Assembly: GCA_965243255.1 (NCBI GenBank) | Contig: CBDEUH010000004.1 | Location: 1,798,001-1,862,000 of the forward strand | DNA length: 64,000 bases | DNA from: Bin87 sp965243255 | GTDB taxonomy: Bacteria; Chloroflexota; Dehalococcoidia; Lucifugimonadales; UBA3495 | Reading direction: 5' to 3' | In this document: positions 1-6,807 of the stretch, one piece after another | Layout: the number at the start of each line of letters is the position of its first letter | Numbering within the stretch: the stretch's first letter is position 1 | Made by a program: the position numbers and the translations under genes | The notes under the pieces: generated by a model | The model's database searches: none | What the model was told of the DNA's origin: nothing | The model's input: only the letters and a program-made list of their open reading frames with translations

Positions 1-2
1 CG

Positions 3-155
3 GTGATCATCGCTGCGGTGGAGGCGTCGGCGCTGGTATTGCAGGGTGGGCCGATGACAGGGGTTTGGACGCGGTGGCTGCCGCTGCTGGTGGTATTCGA
101 CGCGCTGTTTCTGGTAATATGTCCGTGGATTTTCGGGTTCATTTTCGAGGGATAG
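3..155 (+). CDS. ccmB: Heme exporter subunit CcmB, C-terminal fragment
   Basis: The window opens inside this gene. The frame starting at base 3 reads 50 residues to a TAG at 153-155. It holds a hydrophobic segment (LPLLVVFDALFLVI) followed by a short aromatic tail ending FIFEG, which resembles the last membrane helix and tail of CcmB. CcmB is the membrane permease partner of the CcmA ATPase in cytochrome c maturation System I and sits in the inner membrane with CcmC and CcmD. The call depends mainly on ccmC starting 6 bases downstream and on ccmD and ccmE following. The fragment alone is too short to exclude another membrane protein. Confidence 0.65.
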   Translation: MIIAAVEASALVLQGGPMTGVWTRWLPLLVVFDALFLVICPWIFGFIFEG

Positions 156-161
156 CGTAGA

Positions 162-902
162 TTGGCGGCGATAGCAGGCCAACCGACGAGCAAGAGACCC
201 AGGCGCGCGGCGATACGAGACGCGCGCTTTTGGCTGTTGCTGCTGGCCGCCGCGCTGACGCTGGTGGACGGCTACCTGATTTTTGTGGTCGCGCCGACTG
301 ACTGGGTCCAGGGACACGTGGGAAGGACGCTGTACGTCCATGTTCCGATATCGATCCTGTCGTTTTTGGGGTTCCTGCTGTGCGCCATCGCGGGCGTCGG
401 CTACCTGATACGGCGCAGCGAGGGTTGGGATCGGCTGGCTCACGCTGCCGCCGAGGTGGGCGTGGTGTTTGTGACGCTGGCGCTGCTGACTGGCATCATC
501 TGGGGGAAGCCCATCTGGAACGCGTGGTGGCAGTGGGATGCGAGGCTTACTACTACTCTCATTCTCTGGTTCATCTACGTGGCCTATTTGATGATACGGC
601 AGTACGCGCCGACGCCGCAACAGGGCCGTGTCTGGTCGGCAGTGGTGGGCATCATTGGTTTCGTTGACGTGCCCATCGTGTACTTCTCGGTGAAGTGGTG
701 GCGCACGTTGCATCCGGAGCAGGTGATCGGGCCGGCGGCGGCTGAGGGAAGCCTGGAGCCGATAGTGGCGCGCATCCTGATATTCTCGCTGGGGGCGATG
801 CTGGCGCTGTTTGCCTATCTGCTGCTGGAGCGGATGGCGCTGCGAAAGACCGAGGACACGCTGGCGCAGTTGCGTCGAGAGGCGAATCTGGACCAGGCTT
901 AG
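162..902 (+). CDS. ccmC: Heme exporter protein CcmC
   Basis: CcmC is the inner-membrane protein that presents heme to CcmE during cytochrome c maturation. The 246-residue product has about six hydrophobic segments. It carries the tryptophan-rich WWxWD signature of heme-handling proteins at residues 122-126 (WWQWD), and histidines at positions 60 and 184 that fit the two axial heme ligands of the family. Length is normal for CcmC. The start is a TTG at 162; no upstream ATG fits the 6-base gap to the ccmB stop. ccmD follows after 18 bases, so ccmB-C-D-E look like one operon. Identity is firm; the exact start is less so. Confidence 0.92.
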   Translation: MAAIAGQPTSKRPRRAAIRDARFWLLLLAAALTLVDGYLIFVVAPTDWVQGHVGRTLYVHVPISILSFLGFLLCAIAGVGYLIRRSEGWDRLAHAAAEVGVVFVTLALLTGIIWGKPIWNAWWQWDARLTTTLILWFIYVAYLMIRQYAPTPQQGRVWSAVVGIIGFVDVPIVYFSVKWWRTLHPEQVIGPAAAEGSLEPIVARILIFSLGAMLALFAYLLLERMALRKTEDTLAQLRREANLDQA

Positions 903-920
903 AAGGAAGCACGGAACAGT

Positions 921-1118
921 ATGACGGACATACCATCGGACAACCTGCCGCATCTCTTTGCCGCCTTCGCCATTGTGTGGGTGGTGTTTTTCATCTACGC
1001 CGGGTATATGTCGTGGCGGCGGCGGTCGGTGCAGCAGGAGCTGGAGGAACTGCGGGAGTCGGGGGAGGATGAGGAAGGGCGGGTCCTTCGACAGGCTCAG
1101 GATGAGCGGGAGCAGTAG
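921..1118 (+). CDS. ccmD: Heme exporter protein CcmD-like small membrane protein
   Basis: This is a 65-residue protein with one N-terminal membrane helix (residues about 11-31, rich in Phe, Val and Ile), then a basic stretch WRRR and an acidic charged tail. That is the CcmD layout: a small single-pass protein that helps release holo-CcmE from CcmC and CcmAB. CcmD proteins are poorly conserved, so the assignment relies on position between ccmC and ccmE, size and topology. The last residues (RQAQDEREQ) are encoded by a dispersed repeat that is duplicated in tandem across the stop codon, so the original C-terminus may have been shorter. Confidence 0.75.
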   Translation: MTDIPSDNLPHLFAAFAIVWVVFFIYAGYMSWRRRSVQQELEELRESGEDEEGRVLRQAQDEREQ

Positions 1119-1147
1119 GGTACAGGATGAGCGGGAGCAGCAGGGTA
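1098..1147 (+). repeat. 25-bp tandem duplication across the ccmD stop
   Basis: Two adjacent copies (1098-1122 and 1123-1147) of a 25-base unit beginning CAGGATGAGCGGGAGCAG differ at one base. The first copy encodes the ccmD C-terminus and stop; the second lies in the gap before ccmE. The first copy is the right half of a longer motif starting CCTTCGACAGGCTCAGGATG at 1085, a type of dispersed repeat I recognise from other bacterial genomes. Confidence 0.8.
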
Positions 1148-1192
1148 TAATGGGAAGACGAAGCCGGGCCCGTTGAGGACGTACCGAAGCCA

Positions 1193-1756
1193 ATGCAGTC
1201 TGAGAACTACACCGACCAACCGGGGGAAACGATAGCCCCGTACCTGGAAGCCGATGCCGGCGAGGAGCGCTCCGGGTGGCGCAGCCATCGGGTGCGGCTG
1301 GGCATTCTGGCCGGCGTGATTGCGTTGGCGGTGGCGTATATGGTGTATGCGGCGTTTCCGGGGAACACGCTGTACTTCGTAACCGTGAGCGAGTTTGTGG
1401 AGGACCCCAGGCTGCACGACGGGCAGACGCTGCGGGTGGCCGGGGCGCTGTCGCCGGACAGCTTCCGGCGGGAGGACGGATCCGCGGTGTCGCGGTTCGC
1501 CCTGGGGGACAAGGAGCCGGACGTGCCGGGGATCGCGGCGGGCAGTCCGGAGATGGCGGCGAGCTATGTGGGGGTGCTGCCGGACCTGTTCTTCAACCCA
1601 CACTCGGAGATCATCCTGGAAGGCAGCTACGACGGGGAGAGCGGCGTCTTCGTGACGGACAACATCCTGGTGAAGTGTCCGTCGAAGTACCAGTCGCTGC
1701 AGGCGGAGAATCCGGACGTGGTTCCGGGGGCGGCGGTTCCGCAAGGCGGGTATTGA
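1193..1756 (+). CDS. ccmE: Cytochrome c maturation heme chaperone CcmE, Cys-type
   Basis: CcmE is a membrane-anchored periplasmic heme chaperone with an OB-fold domain. The 187-residue product has a membrane helix at about 37-54 and a beta-rich domain with family segments such as YVGVLPDLF (125-133). In most bacteria heme binds covalently to a His in an HxxxY motif. Here the motif is CPSKY, with Cys162 in the His position and Tyr166 conserved. This is the CxxxY variant known from archaea and some sulfate reducers, which is associated with reduced Ccm systems lacking CcmH. No ccmF, G or H follows in this window. The last codons and stop lie in a 61-bp direct repeat that is present again at 2425. 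Confidence 0.92.
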   Translation: MQSENYTDQPGETIAPYLEADAGEERSGWRSHRVRLGILAGVIALAVAYMVYAAFPGNTLYFVTVSEFVEDPRLHDGQTLRVAGALSPDSFRREDGSAVSRFALGDKEPDVPGIAAGSPEMAASYVGVLPDLFFNPHSEIILEGSYDGESGVFVTDNILVKCPSKYQSLQAENPDVVPGAAVPQGGY

Positions 1757-1786
1757 GGTTAGGGCAGCTGGGATGCGAGGTGGGCG
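1726..1786 (+). repeat. Junction direct repeat A, copy 1 (61 bp)
   Basis: This copy spans the last codons and stop of ccmE plus a remnant of the end of the convergent vapC gene (the complement of its stop and final codons). It matches 2425-2485 at 59 of 61 positions. Its GAGG at 1777-1780 serves as ribosome-binding site for the gene starting at 1790, nine bases upstream. Confidence 0.9.
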
Positions 1787-1789
1787 ATT

Positions 1790-2032
1790 ATGTTTGAGAC
1801 GCCAACGACTATTGACAACGTAGGGAAACGTGGCCAAGCCGTGTACGACGAAAACATACGGCATTTGGTGGAGTCGGAGCATCACGGCCGGTTCATAGCG
1901 GTGGAGCCGGACAGCGGCGACTATGTGATTCGAGACCGAATTGTGGACGCCCAGCTTGACATGCAGGCCAAACGACCCAACACGTATTCGCACATCATTC
2001 GCATTGGCCACAAGGCCGCCATCATCAGGTGA
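1790..2032 (+). CDS. Small protein paired with an aspartic protease
   Basis: This 80-residue soluble protein has no membrane segment. Its middle holds a conserved-looking stretch (RFIAVEPDSGDYVI, residues 34-47). The start ATG is preceded by GAGG at a nine-base distance, and that GAGG belongs to the left copy of a flanking repeat. The stop overlaps the GTG start of the next gene by four bases (GTGA, 2029-2032), so the two are translationally coupled. Small proteins of this kind often precede retropepsin-like proteases, in an arrangement resembling a toxin-antitoxin pair. That functional reading is inference. The pair sits inside a cassette flanked by direct repeats. Confidence 0.6.
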   Translation: MFETPTTIDNVGKRGQAVYDENIRHLVESEHHGRFIAVEPDSGDYVIRDRIVDAQLDMQAKRPNTYSHIIRIGHKAAIIR

Positions 2033-2415
2033 GGGCTGTGGTTAGCGGAAGCATCAATCGGGCGGGACAGGCGATGTTGCCGCTAGCCGTGCAGGGTGTA
2101 GCGCGGCAACGATTCATCACGTTCAACTTCAACGTGGATACGGGATTCAACGGCGACTTGCAGTTGGCCGTTGCAGACATTGGCAGGCTGGAGTTGACTC
2201 CGGCAGGAATTGCCAATTCGCAATTGGCTGACGGGCAAATTGTTGAAGATAGAACGTACCCGGCGACAGTTCTGTGGTTGGGAACTCCTACGGCAGTGAA
2301 CGTGATTGAGTCTGCAAATAACATCTCGCTAATTGGGACGGGGTTGCTTTGGGGGAGCGTGATGACTGTGGAGTGGGAGTTTGGCGGCAGCGTGACGGTT
2401 GAGCCGATTGCCTGA
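2029..2415 (+). CDS. Clan AA (retropepsin-like) aspartic protease
   Basis: The 128-residue product carries the aspartic-protease active-site motif D-T-G at residues 37-39, in the context FNVDTGFNGDL, typical of single-domain bacterial retropepsin-like proteins that act as dimers. Length fits the family. There is no signal peptide or membrane anchor, so it should be cytoplasmic. It starts with GTG inside the stop of the preceding small gene. Substrate is unknown. Base composition is less GC-rich than ccmE, consistent with acquisition. It is the second gene of a cassette bounded by 61-bp direct repeats. An inactive homologue is unlikely because the catalytic Asp is present. Confidence 0.75.
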   Translation: MRAVVSGSINRAGQAMLPLAVQGVARQRFITFNFNVDTGFNGDLQLAVADIGRLELTPAGIANSQLADGQIVEDRTYPATVLWLGTPTAVNVIESANNISLIGTGLLWGSVMTVEWEFGGSVTVEPIA

Positions 2416-2424
2416 ACCGGGATT

Positions 2425-2485
2425 GGGGGCGGCGGTTCCGCAGGGCGGGTATTGAGGTTAGGGCGGCTGGGATGCGAGGTGGGCG
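2425..2485 (+). repeat. Junction direct repeat A, copy 2 (61 bp)
   Basis: Second copy of 1726-1786 with two mismatches. It contains a vestigial ccmE end followed by the true 3' end of the minus-strand vapC gene, whose stop is at 2458-2460. Together with copy 1 it brackets the two-gene cassette. Confidence 0.9.
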
Positions 2486-2901
2486 GCGTTTAGCGGGTCC
2501 AATCTTTGGAGCCAGGGAATGCGGTCGAGGTTCTGGTCGGCGGAGACGATGCGGTCGGTGCCGACGCGCTGCATGACGGCGGCGTGGAAGCAGTCCCGGG
2601 CGCTGACGCCGGCTTGCTGACCGACCATTTCGGCGGCGCGGAGGGCATCCTCCGGGTGGACGGATTCGATGCGCCCGCTCATCACGGCGGCGAAGCGGTG
2701 GAGCACCTGGTAGCCAAGCTGCCAACGATTGCGGGCACTGTAGTAGTGGATGAGTTCCTGCAAGACCTCGGCGCTGGTGAGGAAGCTTTCCGGGCGCTGG
2801 GCCGCCAGTCGCAGTATCCGCAGCGCGGGGTCTTTGAGAGGGTGGGCGGTTCCGGCAGCATAGATGGGAATGTTGGCATCAACGAAGTAGGGGCGGTTCA
2901 T
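2458..2901 (-). CDS. vapC: PIN-domain ribonuclease toxin, VapC type
   Basis: VapC toxins are metal-dependent ribonucleases. This 147-residue protein shows the PIN acidic residues in order: Asp8 (YFVDAN), Glu45/Glu49 (SAEVLQEL), Asp103 (ARDCFHAA) and Asp122/Asp126 (SADQNLDR). It lies downstream of, and overlaps by 23 bases, a ribbon-helix-helix antitoxin gene, the usual vapBC order. Its 3' end is convergent with the ccm cluster, and its last codons are part of the 61-bp repeat duplicated at 1726. All key residues are present, so it is probably active. Confidence 0.88.
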   Translation of the reverse strand: MNRPYFVDANIPIYAAGTAHPLKDPALRILRLAAQRPESFLTSAEVLQELIHYYSARNRWQLGYQVLHRFAAVMSGRIESVHPEDALRAAEMVGQQAGVSARDCFHAAVMQRVGTDRIVSADQNLDRIPWLQRLDPLNAAHLASQPP

Positions 2902-3130
2902 GGGCAGCCTCGAGGACTTCGCGGAGTTGCATCGGGTCCTCCGGCACTTCCAGGGACATGGCAGCCAGGTCCCCGACGGCCTGCAGCCTCTGCCGGCTGA
3001 CGGCGTCGCGGTGGGCGTTTTCGATCAGAGTGCGGATTACCGCGGAGGCGGACATTCCACGGGAGGCGGCCAGCTGGCTCAGCTGTTCGCGGAGCTTGTC
3101 GTCCAGCCTGACCTCGAACCTGGTAGCCAT
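2879..3130 (-). CDS. vapB: Ribbon-helix-helix antitoxin, VapB type
   Basis: This 83-residue protein begins with a ribbon-helix-helix DNA-binding fold: a short beta strand (TRFEVRLDDKL) followed by two helices, the second with MSASAVIRTLIENA. The C-terminal half is a tail likely to wrap the toxin. It overlaps the start of the PIN gene and is expected to neutralise VapC and repress the shared promoter. A repeated octamer (TGATACGG at 3160 and 3174) upstream is a candidate operator. The start ATG at 3130 follows an A/G-rich stretch in the minus strand. Confidence 0.85.
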   Translation of the reverse strand: MATRFEVRLDDKLREQLSQLAASRGMSASAVIRTLIENAHRDAVSRQRLQAVGDLAAMSLEVPEDPMQLREVLEAAHEPPLLR

Positions 3131-3159
3131 CTCTTTACCCCTTCAACATACGTACAAAT

Positions 3160-3181
3160 TGATACGGGTATAATGATACGG
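3160..3181. promoter_or_regulatory. Candidate VapB operator
   Basis: The octamer TGATACGG occurs twice in direct orientation, at 3160-3167 and 3174-3181, about 30-50 bases upstream of the antitoxin start. Repeated short sites are typical of ribbon-helix-helix repressors. The assignment is based on position only. Confidence 0.4.
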
Positions 3182-3201
3182 CATTGGTGAGAAACAGGAA
3201 A

Positions 3202-3224
3202 GCCCCCGGCGCGGCGGCGGGGGC
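3202..3224 (-). terminator. Probable terminator of the korAB operon
   Basis: A GCCCCCG/CGGGGGC stem of seven base pairs with a nine-base loop lies 28 bases after the korB stop. In the minus-strand direction it is followed by TTTCCTG, a short U tract. It would also insulate the vapBC promoter. Confidence 0.6.
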
Positions 3225-3251
3225 CTGGGTTGCGGTGGTTTGGGTTGGGGG

Positions 3252-4118
3252 TTAGAAGGTGTAGGCGTCCATGAGCTGTTCGACGGTGCGCTCGCGGGCC
3301 TTGCCGCGGATGATGCCCATGTTGGCGTCTAGGGACTGGCGGGTCTCATCCTTGTAGATGATGCCGACGGGGAGGCCGCCGCGCTGGACCAGTTCCTGGG
3401 CCGCCTGCTTGCTGCTGGCGTCGTGGTCGTCGGGGATGTCCCACAGCGCGGGGGCGATGCCTTCCTTGGGGTTGCCCTTGATGAGCTGGTAGGTGTCGTT
3501 GTAGGTAACGCAGGGGGACTGGACGTGAATCATGGACATGCCGTCGTGGTTCATGCCTTCGTTGATGAGCTGGGCGAGCACGCGGGGCTGTCCGGAGAAG
3601 CCGGAGGCGATGAAGGAGACGCCCAGGGTGAGGTAGAGTTCCAGGGGGTCGAGGTCTTCTTCGATTTTGCCGAAGGGGGTGCTGCTGGTGATGGCGCCCA
3701 TTTCGGTGGTAGGCGAGCTTTGGCCCTTGGTGAGGCCGTACACGCCGTTGTCCATGATGACGGCGGTGATGTTGAGGTTGCGGGCAGCCTGGGGGGCGAT
3801 GTGCTCGCCGCCGATGCTGAGGAAGTCGCCATCGCCGGCGACGACCACGACGTTGAGCTCGGGACGGGCCATCTTGACGCCGAGGGCGACGGGGAGGGTG
3901 CGTCCGTGGATGCCGTGGATGCCGTAGGGCTGCTGGCCTTCGAGGAGGTGAACGAGGTTGCCGCTGCAGCCGATTCCGGCGACGACGACGTTGTTCTCGA
4001 TGGGCAGGCCGGTTTCTTCCAGCCGGTTAATCATGGCGAATTCCAGGGCGCGACGCACGCCGAAGTCGCCGCAGCCGGGGCACCACTTGAAGTCGTATTC
4101 GGGGTTCTTCTTGCTCAT
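3252..4118 (-). CDS. korB: 2-oxoacid:ferredoxin oxidoreductase, beta subunit
   Basis: This is the thiamine-diphosphate-binding subunit of a 2-oxoacid:ferredoxin oxidoreductase, which converts a 2-oxoacid plus CoA to an acyl-CoA, CO2 and reduced ferredoxin. The 288-residue product shows the N-terminal cysteine motif KWCPGCGDFG, the GIGCSGN segment, and the TPP/Mg motif GDGDFLSIGGEH. Length is standard for KorB-type beta subunits. Its ATG overlaps the stop of the alpha-subunit gene by four bases (4115-4118), so the two are coupled. 2-oxoglutarate is the likeliest substrate for this two-subunit type, but a branched-chain or pyruvate enzyme cannot be excluded from sequence alone. Confidence 0.88.
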   Translation of the reverse strand: MSKKNPEYDFKWCPGCGDFGVRRALEFAMINRLEETGLPIENNVVVAGIGCSGNLVHLLEGQQPYGIHGIHGRTLPVALGVKMARPELNVVVVAGDGDFLSIGGEHIAPQAARNLNITAVIMDNGVYGLTKGQSSPTTEMGAITSSTPFGKIEEDLDPLELYLTLGVSFIASGFSGQPRVLAQLINEGMNHDGMSMIHVQSPCVTYNDTYQLIKGNPKEGIAPALWDIPDDHDASSKQAAQELVQRGGLPVGIIYKDETRQSLDANMGIIRGKARERTVEQLMDAYTF

Positions 4119-5824
4119 ACCCGCGCTGCCTCCGTGTGCTCAGACACAATATTTTTGACTTTGGACACCAGATCGCTGACCTTGAAGGGCAGGCCGGTGT
4201 ATTGGGTGATTGCCTGGGCCCTGACGCCTTCGGAGCGCAGGATGCCGGCCCATTGGCCCTGGTAGTTGAGTTCCGGCACGATGACCAGATCCTTGCTGCG
4301 CAGTTCCTCCAGCAGGCGTGGGGGCAGCGGGTGGAGGAACATGGTGAAGTACCAGCCGACATCGACGCCCTGCTCGCGCAGTTCGTCGAAGGCTTCCCGG
4401 GCCGGGCCCTTGGAGCCGCCCCAGGACATGATGGCGATGCTGGCGGCGTTGTTTTCGGCTTCGTAGTTGTCCTCTTCCAGGAGCTTGAGCTTGCTGAAAC
4501 GGCGCTCGGTCATCTGGATGTGGCGGCTGGGCAGGTGGGTGGTATCGCCCATTTCGTCGTGCTCGCTGCCGTTGGCGACGTAGGCGCCGGGGCCGCCGGG
4601 CAAGGGCATGGGAGACAACTCGTGGCCGGAATAGCGGTGGTAGCCGTTGCTGCCTTCGTAGGTGAGACGTTCCTCCACCGGGATTTTGTTCAGGTCGGGC
4701 CGGGGGATGTTCTGGACGCGTTCGGCCATGGACATTTCGCTCATGAGGATGACGGGCCCCTGGTAGCGTTCGGCCCAGTTGATGGCGTGGGCCGCCGCGA
4801 CGAAACATTCTTCCACGGAACCGGGGGCGATGATGGGCATTCGGACGTCGCCGTGGGCGGGATACATACAGCCCATGAGGTCGGACTGCTCGGTCTTGGT
4901 GGGCAGGCCGGTGGCGGGGCCGCCGCGCTGGACATCGACGACGACGAGGGGGATTTCGGCCATCCAGGCCAGGCCGAGGCCCTCGCTCATGAGGGAGATA
5001 CCGGGGCCGGCGGTGGCGGTCATGGATTTCTTGCCAGCGTAGCCGGCGCCGAGGATGGCGGTGATGGCCTCGATTTCGGAGGAAACCTGATAGGCGAACT
5101 TGTCCTCACCGACCAGGTTGCGCTCCATCCAGAGGAGGATGGTGGTGGCGGGCGAGATGGGATAGCCGGCGTAGAAGCGGAGGCCGGCGTGGGTGGCGCC
5201 GAGGGCGATGGCCTCGTTGCCCTTGAGCATCATCTGCTGGTAATCGGGCGGGTTGGGAGGGGCGAGGTCGCCGAGGACAAAGCCGCTTTCGGCGGCGTTC
5301 TGCCGTCCCAGCCGCATGGCTTCGATGTTGGATGAGATGATTTCGTCGTCGTTGTCGCGGCCGCGGCGGAAGCGGGCTTCGACGAAGTCTTCCAGGTACT
5401 GCTGGGGCATATGGACGAGTTGGGCGAGGGCGCCGATGACGACCATGTTAGCGGCCCGGTTATTGCCGGTGGAGCGGGCCAGGGTATCGATGGCGAGGCC
5501 GAAGGACCGGGGGTCGGTCATGGTGAAGTCGTCGGCGTTATAAATAATAACCCCGCCGTCGCGCACTTCTTCGGCGTGGGTTTCGTAGGCTTCTTCGTTG
5601 AAAGCGACCAGTACATCCACCTGGTCGCCGGAGCTCAGTACGGGCTCGGTGCGGATGCGGGCCTGGGTCCAAGTGGGGCCGCCGAGGATCTGTGAGGGGA
5701 AGGTGGCGTAGGTGAGGGCGTGGTAGCCGACCTGGGTGGAAGCCTGGGCCAGACCTTCCGCCGAGGTAACGACGCCCTGGCCACCTTCACCGGCGAACCG
5801 GACGACGAAGTCGTTCATTTGCAT
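4115..5824 (-). CDS. korA: 2-oxoacid:ferredoxin oxidoreductase, fused gamma-alpha subunit
   Basis: The 569-residue product joins a gamma-type domain (motif GEGGQGV near the N-terminus, then FPSQILGGPT) to the pyrimidine-binding alpha domain (segment YPISPATTI near residue 230). This fused gamma-alpha layout is typical of KorA/VorA-like enzymes. I place the start at the ATG at 5824 (MQMNDF) because GGAGGA lies nine bases upstream. An extension to 5908 is open but lacks such a site. A TTGACA/TATATT promoter at 5940-5969 drives the pair. The enzyme would supply reduced ferredoxin or run the reductive direction of the TCA cycle. Confidence 0.88.
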   Translation of the reverse strand: MQMNDFVVRFAGEGGQGVVTSAEGLAQASTQVGYHALTYATFPSQILGGPTWTQARIRTEPVLSSGDQVDVLVAFNEEAYETHAEEVRDGGVIIYNADDFTMTDPRSFGLAIDTLARSTGNNRAANMVVIGALAQLVHMPQQYLEDFVEARFRRGRDNDDEIISSNIEAMRLGRQNAAESGFVLGDLAPPNPPDYQQMMLKGNEAIALGATHAGLRFYAGYPISPATTILLWMERNLVGEDKFAYQVSSEIEAITAILGAGYAGKKSMTATAGPGISLMSEGLGLAWMAEIPLVVVDVQRGGPATGLPTKTEQSDLMGCMYPAHGDVRMPIIAPGSVEECFVAAAHAINWAERYQGPVILMSEMSMAERVQNIPRPDLNKIPVEERLTYEGSNGYHRYSGHELSPMPLPGGPGAYVANGSEHDEMGDTTHLPSRHIQMTERRFSKLKLLEEDNYEAENNAASIAIMSWGGSKGPAREAFDELREQGVDVGWYFTMFLHPLPPRLLEELRSKDLVIVPELNYQGQWAGILRSEGVRAQAITQYTGLPFKVSDLVSKVKNIVSEHTEAARV

Positions 5825-5939
5825 CTGAGGGTTCCTCCGAACCGGCATATCAGCATCCGGCAGGCTGCTCTGGAGCGAACCTCCGGGCCGTTTGGAATGG
5901 CGATTCAAGCACGATTGTGCGAGGGTGTTTAGCAGGGGG

Positions 5940-5969
5940 AATATAGCATTGCGGCCCCGAAGTTGTCAA
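5940..5969 (-). promoter_or_regulatory. Sigma70-like promoter of korAB
   Basis: In the minus strand a perfect -35 TTGACA (complement of 5964-5969) is separated by 18 bases from TATATT (complement of 5940-5945). The transcript would start about 105 bases before the korA ATG. Confidence 0.65.
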
Positions 5970-5998
5970 TTTATAACTGTGCCAAAGGTTGCTATAAT
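5970..5998 (+). promoter_or_regulatory. Promoter of the glycosyltransferase gene
   Basis: A perfect -10 TATAAT (5993-5998) lies 17 bases after a weaker TTTATA (5970-5975). The ATG at 6007 is only eight bases after the -10 box, so the mRNA would be nearly leaderless. It is divergent from, and adjacent to, the korAB promoter. Confidence 0.5.
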
Positions 5999-6006
5999 CG
6001 GCTGCC

Positions 6007-6771
6007 ATGCCGATTACCCTGGACGTTGTTATACCCTGCCTGAACGAGGAGCGGGCGCTGCCGGCGTGCATCAGACGGCTGCACGGATTCATGTCGGAGG
6101 CGATGGCGGCCTATGACTGGTCGATCACGGTGGCGGACAACGGATCGACGGACGGGACGCTGGAGGCGGCGGGGGCGATGGCGGCGGAGTTTCGGGAAGT
6201 GGGGTGCATTCGGCTGGAGCAGCGGGGCCGGGGCCGGGCGTTGCGGCGGGCGTGGACGGAGAGCCGGGCGGACGTGGTGGCCTACATGGACGTTGACCTG
6301 TCCACGGATTTGGAGCACCTGCCGGCGCTGGTAGCGGCGGTGGCCGAGGAGGGCTATGACATCGCCACGGGTTCGCGGCTGCTGGGGGACTCGGAGGTGG
6401 TGGGACGGACGTTGAAGCGGGAGATAACGTCGCGGGGGTACAGCCTGCTGTTCCGGGGGATGTTCTTCACGTCGTTCCGGGACGCGCAATGCGGGTTCAA
6501 GGCGGCGGGCCGGCGGGCGGCGGACGAGCTGGCGCCGCTGGTGGAGGACAACGGTTGGTTCTTCGACTCGGAGTTGCTGATCCTGGCGGAGAAGTGCGGG
6601 TATCGCATCCGGGAGCTGCCGGTGCACTGGGAGGACGACCCGGACAGCCGGGTGCGCATCCTGCGGACGGCGTGGGAGGACGTGAAGGGGTTGCTGCGCC
6701 TGAAATTCGGCGGAGTGGGGCGAGCCCGGCGGGAGCTGGGCAATCGTGGGAACCGAGGTTTGCCGGGTTAG
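6007..6771 (+). CDS. Glycosyltransferase family 2, polyprenyl-phosphate sugar transferase-like
   Basis: The 254-residue protein has the GT-A fold landmarks of family 2: VVIPCLNEE (8-16), the nucleotide-binding ADNGSTDGT (43-51), and the metal-binding DVD (95-97) in AYMDVDLSTD. The segment DAQCGFKA and the later WFFDSELL resemble dolichyl-phosphate mannose/glucose synthases, which load a sugar from a nucleotide donor onto a lipid carrier. No C-terminal membrane helices are present, so it is the soluble form. Substrate is not predictable. The ATG lies eight bases after a TATAAT box. It is convergent with the following unknown gene. Confidence 0.82.
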   Translation: MPITLDVVIPCLNEERALPACIRRLHGFMSEAMAAYDWSITVADNGSTDGTLEAAGAMAAEFREVGCIRLEQRGRGRALRRAWTESRADVVAYMDVDLSTDLEHLPALVAAVAEEGYDIATGSRLLGDSEVVGRTLKREITSRGYSLLFRGMFFTSFRDAQCGFKAAGRRAADELAPLVEDNGWFFDSELLILAEKCGYRIRELPVHWEDDPDSRVRILRTAWEDVKGLLRLKFGGVGRARRELGNRGNRGLPG

Positions 6772-6807
6772 TGGACTGGCAGGATTTGGGGTCGGCCGGG
6801 CAGAGGG

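Noticed and set aside
3169..3174. TATAAT on the plus strand upstream of korB's 3' end
   Set aside because: No plus-strand gene follows; the next genes (korAB) are on the minus strand.
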